Shown: one piece after another, positions 58,671 through 64,000 of the stretch
Position numbering within the stretch: the first letter of the stretch is position 1
How the letters are laid out: the number at the start of each line of letters is the position of its first letter
NCBI RefSeq assembly: GCF_015222005.1
Contig: NZ_JADFFL010000001.1
Coordinates: 843,108 to 907,107 of the forward strand
Direction of reading: 5' to 3'
DNA length: 64,000 bases
Source of the DNA: Mucilaginibacter myungsuensis
GTDB taxonomy: Bacteria; Bacteroidota; Bacteroidia; Sphingobacteriales; Sphingobacteriaceae
Position numbers and translations under genes: made by a program
Notes under the pieces: model-generated
Database searches by the model: none
What the model saw: the letters and a program-made list of their open reading frames with translations, nothing else
What the model was told of the DNA's origin: nothing

Positions 58671-58678
58671 TATATTTG
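58671..58678 (+). promoter_or_regulatory. -7 box TATATTTG of the desaturase gene
   Basis: This is an exact TAnnTTTG match that ends 16 bp before the ATG at 58695. Confidence 0.65.
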
Positions 58679-58694
58679 CCCCAAACACATACTG

Positions 58695-59675
58695 ATGAAA
58701 TTTTTTGAAGAAAAAAGGCGTGAGGTGATGAAGCATATCGAAGGCTTTATGCTCGAGAAAATGAACGATTACCTTAAGCCGATAGATACTAATTGGCAGC
58801 CGGCAGATTTTCTGCCCGACTCTACCCGCCCTACTTTTCTTCAGGAGATCAAAGAACTTCAAGAGACAGCCAAAGGTTTGTCTTATGACCTAGTAGCGGT
58901 ACTGATCGGCGACACCATTACCGAAGAAGCTTTGCCTACCTATGAATCCTGGCTGACCATGGTTGAAGGAGTTAATATGGCCGAAGATGGTGGCTGGATG
59001 CGATGGACACGCGCCTGGACAGCCGAAGAGAATCGCCACGGCGACCTGCTGAATAAATACTTATACCTGAGTGGCCGCGTAAATATGCGTGCTATGGAAA
59101 CATCCACCCAGTACCTTATTGCTGATGGTTTTGATATCGGTACAGGTACAGATCCATACCGAAACTTTATTTACACCAGCTTTCAGGAGTTAGCTACCAA
59201 CGTATCTCACCGCCGTGTAGCCAGCTTGGCTAAAAAGAGTGGCGATACTTTGCTATCAAAAATGTGTGGTGTTATCGCGTCGGATGAAGCCCGTCACGCA
59301 AAAGCTTACATGGCTTTCATTGGCAAAGCGTTTGAAGTTGACCCAAGCGAAGCTATGATAGCCTTTGAAGATATGATGCGCAAAAAGATCGTGATGCCGG
59401 CCCACTTCCTGCGCGAGGTTGGCTTAAAGATCGGTCAAACGTTTGGTCACTTTACCGATGCTGCACAACGTTTAGGCGTTTACACCGCGGTTGATTACGT
59501 AGATATTTTAAAAGACCTGATCGAAGAATGGAAGGTAGAATCAATGACCGACCTTAACGAAGCAGGCGAAAAAGCTCGTGATTATATCACTGCCCTACCC
59601 AACCGTTTACTACGCGTTGCCGACCGTATGAAAAATCCTGAACTGGAATATAAATTTAGCTGGATAGCGGGTTGA
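58695..59675 (+). CDS. Acyl-ACP desaturase (FA_desaturase_2, di-iron)
   Basis: The 326-residue soluble protein has the di-iron ligand motifs EENRHG (about 117-122) and DEARH (about 198-202), both of the EXXH type found in stearoyl-ACP desaturases. TFLQEIKELQETAKGLSYDL and GRVNMRAMETSTQYLI are also family-like. It introduces a double bond into an acyl-ACP, adjusting membrane fluidity. It has a strong promoter box and its own terminator. Regiospecificity cannot be told from sequence. Confidence 0.93.
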   Translation: MKFFEEKRREVMKHIEGFMLEKMNDYLKPIDTNWQPADFLPDSTRPTFLQEIKELQETAKGLSYDLVAVLIGDTITEEALPTYESWLTMVEGVNMAEDGGWMRWTRAWTAEENRHGDLLNKYLYLSGRVNMRAMETSTQYLIADGFDIGTGTDPYRNFIYTSFQELATNVSHRRVASLAKKSGDTLLSKMCGVIASDEARHAKAYMAFIGKAFEVDPSEAMIAFEDMMRKKIVMPAHFLREVGLKIGQTFGHFTDAAQRLGVYTAVDYVDILKDLIEEWKVESMTDLNEAGEKARDYITALPNRLLRVADRMKNPELEYKFSWIAG

Positions 59676-59823
59676 GAAAGAATCAAGAGTAAAGAATCAA
59701 GAGCCAAGATGTAAAACGCATTTTGGCTCTTTTGTTTTATCCGTCTTCACCGGCTTGAATCCCCCCTGTCCCTGTCACAGTGCCTTCCATGTCTTGTTTC
59801 TTGACCCTATATTCTTGACTCTC
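59676..59823. repeat. AATCAAGAGTAAAGAATCAAGA-type repeats in inverted arrangement
   Basis: Units at 59676-59710 and inverted units at 59791-59823 (TCTTGTTTCTTGACC, ATTCTTGACTCTC) flank the desaturase terminator. A related unit is at 9383-9414. Confidence 0.6.
59700..59737 (+). terminator. Terminator of the desaturase gene
   Basis: AGAGCCAA (59700-59707) pairs with TTGGCTCT (59723-59730), followed by TTTG and more T residues. Confidence 0.75.
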
Positions 59824-59825
59824 TC

Positions 59826-60152
59826 CTACTCTCCGCTTATCTTAACGATATCCGCTCCATCCCAATCTTCCATTTGCAGCGTTTCCAGGATGCTTTGCAA
59901 AGTCAGTTGGTTAATGTCGTCCACATAGTGTTCGGATTTAGCTACATGTAGTTCCCGTCCTTCGGCGGTCAGCTTAAATAAGTATCCATCATAAAATTCG
60001 GGGATACCCACTTCTATCGAATCGGCAACTTTGTTAACCTTTACTTCGGCATCTATTTGTCGGGCCCCCTTAAAAAGCGGATCCAATTTATCCTGCAAAG
60101 TTTGATACAATCTGTCGGTATTCCAATTAGTTGATGCGGTGATGATCTTCAT
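59826..60152 (-). CDS. Small uncharacterised cytoplasmic protein
   Basis: The product has 108 residues from the ATG at 60152 (MKIITASTNWNTDRLYQTL). A longer in-frame start would add unlikely residues. It contains GIPEFYDGYLFKLTAEGREL and ends DWDGADIVKISGE. It is acidic and has no signal peptide or helix-turn-helix. I recognise no family and see no partner gene; it is divergent from the aldo/keto reductase. Confidence 0.65.
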   Translation of the reverse strand: MKIITASTNWNTDRLYQTLQDKLDPLFKGARQIDAEVKVNKVADSIEVGIPEFYDGYLFKLTAEGRELHVAKSEHYVDDINQLTLQSILETLQMEDWDGADIVKISGE

Positions 60153-60268
60153 GCTTAAAAGTACATTTGATAGATAATATTGTTTGGGCCATGGGTAAAT
60201 GCTAAATTGCCAAGCAGGCAAACGCAGCGCATAGTTTGCTGTTCATCTACAAAACATCATACCGATAT

Positions 60269-61291
60269 ATGAAATACAAATTGCTTGGCCGCTCAGGCCT
60301 TAAAGTATCCGAATTATGTTTAGGCACTATGGGCTTCGGCACCGATAATGGTTGGGGAGCCGACAAGGATACCAGCTTTGCTATTATGGAAGAGTTTGCC
60401 AACGCGGGCGGGAATTTCTTTGACACAGCCAACGTTTATCAAAAAGGTACCAGCGAAAGACTGATCGGCGACTTCATCAGTCAGCAAGACCGAGACTTTT
60501 TTGTATTGGCCACCAAGTACACCTTAAAGGATAATCAGACCAACCCCAACGCTTCAGGCAATAACCGTAAAAATATGATGCGCAGTGTAGAGGAAAGTCT
60601 AAAGCGCTTAAAGACCGATTTTATTGATGTACTCTATCTGCACATTTGGGATGACATCACACCTATCGACGAAGTGTTACGCGGTTTGGACGACCTGATT
60701 CGCCATGGCAAAGTAAACTACGCTGCCATCAGCGATACCCCCGCCTGGGTAGTGTCCAAGGGTAACACCTTAGCCGAACTAATGGGCTGGAGCCAGTTTA
60801 TTGCCTTACAAGTAGAATACAGCCTGATCCAGCGCACCCCTGAACGCGAACTGATCCCAATGGCTAAACACTACGGCATGACAGTAACGCCATGGGCGCC
60901 TCTTGGCGGAGGCGCGCTGACAGGAAAATACCTGCGTGGCGAACAAGGCAGAGTGAAAGCAGAAAGTAACCGCCGTAATGAAAATGCCGAAAAGATAACC
61001 CGTACTGTAATGTCCATTGCCGACGAACTGGGCGTAACAGCAGGAAACGTAGCGCTACAATGGATGCGACAGAAAGGGTTTTCGTGCATCCCTATCGTCG
61101 GGGCTACAAAGATAGATCAGCTTAAAGAAAATCTAAAAACAGTTGATATTGCACTGACTGATGCACAAATGCAGCAACTGGATGAGGCCAGTAATATCCC
61201 TTTAGGATTCCCCGGAGATTTCTTTAAAGAAGATGCGGTGAAATTAAACTCCTTTGGCGGATTTTACGATCGGGTGGAGAAACGTAAATAG
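60269..61291 (+). CDS. Aldo/keto reductase
   Basis: The protein has 340 residues from the ATG at 60269 (MKYKLLGRSGLKVSELCLGT), with the catalytic tetrad visible as Asp and Tyr in FFDTANVYQKG, Lys in VLATKY and His in DVLYLHIWDD. A phosphate-binding segment IPIVGATKIDQLKENL near the C-terminus suggests NADPH. The family reduces aldehydes or sugar ketones. The exact substrate is not predicted. It has its own terminator. Confidence 0.92.
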   Translation: MKYKLLGRSGLKVSELCLGTMGFGTDNGWGADKDTSFAIMEEFANAGGNFFDTANVYQKGTSERLIGDFISQQDRDFFVLATKYTLKDNQTNPNASGNNRKNMMRSVEESLKRLKTDFIDVLYLHIWDDITPIDEVLRGLDDLIRHGKVNYAAISDTPAWVVSKGNTLAELMGWSQFIALQVEYSLIQRTPERELIPMAKHYGMTVTPWAPLGGGALTGKYLRGEQGRVKAESNRRNENAEKITRTVMSIADELGVTAGNVALQWMRQKGFSCIPIVGATKIDQLKENLKTVDIALTDAQMQQLDEASNIPLGFPGDFFKEDAVKLNSFGGFYDRVEKRK

Positions 61292-61328
61292 AAAAGGGGA
61301 GTAAGCGTTCAGCTTCTCCCCTTTTTTA
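61292..61328. terminator. Bidirectional terminator after the aldo/keto reductase
   Basis: AAAAGGGGAG (61292-61301) pairs with CTCCCCTTTT (61316-61325) and overlaps the end of the convergent small gene. Confidence 0.85.
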
Positions 61329-61484
61329 TAATGTATCACGCCTATAGTTATGGCGTTTTAACGTATTCTTGATGATATCCTTTTTGCCGGCCGCGTAATT
61401 GATGAAGATAATGCTTCCTAAAACACCGGCTACAACGATAATGCTTGCAATCGTTCCCCAAATACCTTCTATTGCCAATATCAT
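61326..61484 (-). CDS. 52-residue single-pass membrane protein
   Basis: An ATG at 61484 opens a short frame that ends at TAA 61326-61328. The product begins MILAIEGIWGTIASIIVVAG and has one transmembrane helix (about 8-29) followed by a basic cytoplasmic tail (AAGKKDIIKNTLKRHNYRRD). The stop coincides with the shared terminator. The clean helix-plus-positive-tail design and the precise fit between terminator and the next gene support it as a real small protein. No family is recognised. Confidence 0.55.
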   Translation of the reverse strand: MILAIEGIWGTIASIIVVAGVLGSIIFINYAAGKKDIIKNTLKRHNYRRDTL

Positions 61485-61536
61485 ATTACTTTAGTTTTCA
61501 TTAACTATTGTGCAATAGCTATGCCAGCCTACAATT

Positions 61537-62298
61537 TTAATTAAATCGTTTCAAAAATTTGAGGTTTACCAGCTCTCCATAAGGAATATTAGCAGGCGAT
61601 GACAGATCGAACCAAGCATTTCCGTTAGCGTTCTTTAATAATTGAATATCCTGAGCGGGCATAAAACTCTGGGCCAGTAGAAACTTTTTCTCATGTGTGG
61701 AATTTTCTGCTATAGCCATCACCATAAAACAATGCCCCGGTGAGCCCCCTTTTATAAAAACGTCGCCGGCCTTGAGTTCGGCCGCTGTGTTTACTTTTAC
61801 CAATTCTTTCTCTAACGACAATGTACCGGCATAAGAGAACACCAGATCCATATAATTAAGAAAAGTTTTATACGAATGGTCTTTACCCGACTTTAAAACC
61901 CATTTACCATTTGCGTACCTGTAACCATTAGCATAATGCAGATAATCGCATTTAAAGCCGCTGGTGAAGTTAAAAGCAATAGTATTGTACTTTTTTTGCT
62001 GATAAAGATATTCGGCCCGTAAACGCATAACCGCATCGGCACATTGTTGCAGGTCGCGCTTACCTAAACTCATATCTATCACCCCTGCGGTGTATGCATC
62101 AGTCCGGGCTATTTCACCCCGGTAATTACGCGTAGGTGTTCCGACAGGTTTTAGAGGCAAATCACCTAACCACTGCCCAAAACTATCAGGACTGGCTAAG
62201 TGATAACCATCTGGAATAATTACGCGGTCCTTAACCCTATCGGCTGGCTTAACAAATGAACTCGCTACAAAAAACAAAAGCACTAATGCACACTTCAT
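61537..62298 (-). CDS. DUF4846 family secreted protein
   Basis: The 253-residue protein has a signal peptide (cleavage near VKPA, 19) and matches the DUF4846 pattern: PDGYHLASPDSFGQWLGDLP, YNTIAFNFTSGFKCDYLHYA, VFIKGGSPGHCFMVMAIAEN and AQSFMPAQDIQLLKN. The GHCFMV segment resembles a peptidase-like His/Cys region, but no catalytic mechanism is established. It overlaps the M23 gene by 4 nt, so the two are coupled, probably for cell-wall work. Confidence 0.88.
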   Translation of the reverse strand: MKCALVLLFFVASSFVKPADRVKDRVIIPDGYHLASPDSFGQWLGDLPLKPVGTPTRNYRGEIARTDAYTAGVIDMSLGKRDLQQCADAVMRLRAEYLYQQKKYNTIAFNFTSGFKCDYLHYANGYRYANGKWVLKSGKDHSYKTFLNYMDLVFSYAGTLSLEKELVKVNTAAELKAGDVFIKGGSPGHCFMVMAIAENSTHEKKFLLAQSFMPAQDIQLLKNANGNAWFDLSSPANIPYGELVNLKFLKRFN

Positions 62299-63008
62299 AA
62301 ATACCTCGTTTTAACAAATTGCTGGTAACCATTAAACGGAACGGGTACACCATCGACCAAGCGATACGTGCCAAAATGCAAATGCGTAGGCGAGCGCTTT
62401 TTAAAAGCATTCAAACCGGTCCTGCCTACCTCTGCTATTTTTTGCCCGCTTGTTACCATATCACCTGGTTGAACCAGCACCTCCCTGTTATGCGCATAAT
62501 AGCTGATCATTTCTAACTTAGGATGATATATCCAGATAAATTTGCCACCACGCAGATCGCTGCCATTTTCCCATTCGTTCTTGCAAGCCAGCACCACGCC
62601 ATCAGCCAGGGCTAAAACGTTAACAGGCTGTTTTGTTTTATCGTCAATATCGTTTTGATCCCTGTCATTGATAAAGATATCATGGGCCGGATGCGCAGTA
62701 TGCTTATTGCCATCAAAAAAATTGTAGCCTTTATCATAGTAACCATTACCTCGACTACCACCGACAGCACTCAACCTATATCCTTGTAGCGGAAAAGTCC
62801 AAGATGCATTACCGGCTACGGGCACAACCGTTTTCAGCTGAACAATCAAACCTAACAGCTGGATTTTAGCATCCTGTTTCTTTATCTCACCGGATAAAAT
62901 TCGATCATTCAAACCATCTATCTGACGGCATATAGCGCGAACATCCTGGCTGAATGTTACCGAAGGTAATAAAGCCATCAGAATTGCAATTAACAATTTT
63001 ATCTTCAT
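62295..63008 (-). CDS. M23 family (LytM-type) peptidase
   Basis: The 237-residue protein has a signal peptide (cleavage near FSQ, 21), a short helical segment (about 25-60) and an M23 domain with zinc ligands in HPAHDIF (first His and Asp) and HLHFGTY (third-ligand region). Between them are the usual AEVGRTGLNA-type turns. It should cut peptide cross-links in peptidoglycan, or be a LytM activator if a ligand is changed. Both flanking genes overlap it by 4 nt, so the three form one unit. Confidence 0.9.
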   Translation of the reverse strand: MKIKLLIAILMALLPSVTFSQDVRAICRQIDGLNDRILSGEIKKQDAKIQLLGLIVQLKTVVPVAGNASWTFPLQGYRLSAVGGSRGNGYYDKGYNFFDGNKHTAHPAHDIFINDRDQNDIDDKTKQPVNVLALADGVVLACKNEWENGSDLRGGKFIWIYHPKLEMISYYAHNREVLVQPGDMVTSGQKIAEVGRTGLNAFKKRSPTHLHFGTYRLVDGVPVPFNGYQQFVKTRYL

Positions 63009-63538
63009 GGATACGTCGGTGTTTCTGTCAATTGTTGTTTAACTACTGCTTCCCAATCGGCCTGTTTCTCCCGATCGATGGAATGTTTAGTATCAAGATC
63101 GTATTGCAATTGTTGAGCGGTCAGGCGCTTGGTGATCGAAGCAAATATATCTCTCACCTCCTGCTGATAGTTAGCCGTATAGCTCTTATTCGTGAGTTCC
63201 CAATAAAGTTTACGCGTAAAATACTCGTTGATATCAAAATGCAACTGCTCGTGTCCAAGCAAGTTCTCGGTCTGTTTGTCTTTTTGCACCCAAGATGTTT
63301 TCTTTAAAAAGTTGTTCTCTACTTTAAATCTAAGCTTATAATTACCGTCGACAAATTCCGGATCATAACTATAGCCAACATCCACGTGCGTAAAAGCCAT
63401 AAACGGTGTATTCGCGGGTACCTTTCCATTAAAATCACTCCACGCCAATGACCTATCCACCGCCCATTTCACCTGAGCTTTAACATAGCTGACGGATAAA
63501 CAAAATAAAAAAGACAATAATATAAGTGCTCTGTTCAT
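63005..63538 (-). CDS. DUF922-type secreted putative zinc protease
   Basis: The 177-residue protein has a signal peptide (cleavage near VKAQ, 22). The domain has LAWSDFNGKVPANTPFMAFT and the motif LLGHEQLHFDINE, where HEQLH is a zincin-like HExxH. This fits the DUF922 group of Bacteroidota secreted putative metallopeptidases. It is the first gene of a three-gene unit with an M23 peptidase and a DUF4846 protein. Confidence 0.8.
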   Translation of the reverse strand: MNRALILLSFLFCLSVSYVKAQVKWAVDRSLAWSDFNGKVPANTPFMAFTHVDVGYSYDPEFVDGNYKLRFKVENNFLKKTSWVQKDKQTENLLGHEQLHFDINEYFTRKLYWELTNKSYTANYQQEVRDIFASITKRLTAQQLQYDLDTKHSIDREKQADWEAVVKQQLTETPTYP

Positions 63539-63823
63539 TATCCAACTAAACCTTTAATAGATGTAATGATAAGTAAAATAGTATTGATGATGGAATGTTT
63601 TATGCTATTGCATGTTCGCATAGAATAACATCTTACTAATATGGTAGACGTTGCTAAGAAGAAGTTTCAGTAAACGAGCATCCCCTGCCAATGGCGGTGG
63701 TCCGGCCCCGCTATCTGTCCAAGTTTTGCCCGTACACCCGGATCCTTCGCTTCGCAAAAGCTTTCCCGCCTATCGGGTTTAGGGTGAGGGGGCTGTAGGG
63801 AGGTGTTATTGGAAGGTATAGGC
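63539..63823. other. Intergenic region between the DUF922 gene and the rrn terminator
   Basis: It includes a GTTTAGGGTGAGGGGG block (63768-63801) related to the repeat at 14952-14986. No gene, tRNA or further hairpin is supported. Confidence 0.5.
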
Positions 63824-63858
63824 ACAAAAAAAGCCCCTCTACTTTCGTAAAGGGGCTT
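63824..63858 (-). terminator. rrn operon terminator
   Basis: AAGCCCCT (63831-63838) pairs with AGGGGCTT (63851-63858). The A-run before it gives a U-run on the minus strand. It lies 26 bp after the 5S rRNA 3' end. Confidence 0.9.
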
Positions 63859-63883
63859 AAGTTTAACGTCCTATAGACGATAA

Positions 63884-63994
<111 letters not shown>

Positions 63995-64000
63995 GAATTT

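Noticed and set aside
63539..63823. tRNA genes near the rrn operon
   Set aside because: I looked for the T-loop GGTTCRAATCC-like sequence and acceptor stems here and elsewhere in the window and found none.

Overview
The window looks like chromosomal DNA of a Bacteroidota bacterium of the family Sphingobacteriaceae, most likely Mucilaginibacter or a close relative. This is inferred from gene content (LytTR two-component pair, polyphosphate pair, EttA, ClpC, acyl-ACP desaturase, GH20, large MG2-type surface proteins), from many TAnnTTTG -7 promoter boxes with no Shine-Dalgarno sequence, and from several degenerate intergenic repeat families. There is no prophage, insertion sequence, CRISPR array or tRNA gene that I can see. 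The right edge is a 5S rRNA gene on the minus strand, the tail of an rrn operon that continues outside. The left edge cuts a kinase-like gene.

Layout. 1-3.2 kb: truncated APH-like gene, a TonB-C-like periplasmic protein, and a sigma factor followed by a membrane protein that joins an anti-sigma-like cytoplasmic part to a periplasmic trypsin-like protease. 3.4-4.7 kb: four tandem small Ser/Asp/Ala-rich lipoproteins, three of them clear paralogues with their own terminators. 4.8-13.4 kb: metabolism and cell-surface genes on the minus strand (lysA, a lipoprotein, GH20 hexosaminidase, trxB, a MORN/TonB-C protein, acyl-CoA carboxylase beta). 13.8-15.7 kb: LytS/LytTR pair. 15.9-18.8 kb: ppx and ppk1. 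19.1-21.3 kb: YajQ, a small lipoprotein, a CarboxypepD_reg-like protein. 21.3-29.5 kb: an exopolysaccharide cluster (GH5 hydrolase divergent from histidine kinase, BcsB-like protein, GT2 synthase with a T2SS-E/MshEN-like N-terminus, polytopic membrane protein). 29.5-35.2 kb: one 1890-residue surface protein that is an internal duplication. 35.5-37.3 kb: a papain-fold pseudoenzyme and a YhcC-type radical SAM protein.

37.6-39.4 kb holds what I consider the most interesting locus: an actin-like ATPase whose phosphate-1 motif lies at the C-terminus rather than the N-terminus, so it reads as a circular permutation, followed 16 bp later by a bactofilin. This would pair two filament-forming protein families in one transcription unit.

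39.5-50.2 kb: acyltransferase, TPR protein, acetyl xylan esterase-like hydrolase, beta-barrel protein, SRPBCC protein, sulfurtransferase, TlpA-like thioredoxin, YkuK-type RNase H fold protein, M13 peptidase. 50.3-55.7 kb: ettA, then an ABC transporter operon that includes its own GntR/YtrA-type repressor and has a perfect inverted repeat in front of it, then a GNAT enzyme. 56-61.5 kb: clpC, desaturase, a small unknown protein, aldo/keto reductase, a 52-residue membrane protein. 61.5-63.5 kb: three overlapping genes for a DUF922-type protein, an M23 peptidase and a DUF4846 protein.

Dispersed repeats are a second theme. A CATGRAC heptamer family occurs between genes as an uninterrupted ten-unit run, and also, apparently, as an in-frame insertion within lysA. 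Three or four other degenerate families sit in intergenic regions, several as inverted pairs.
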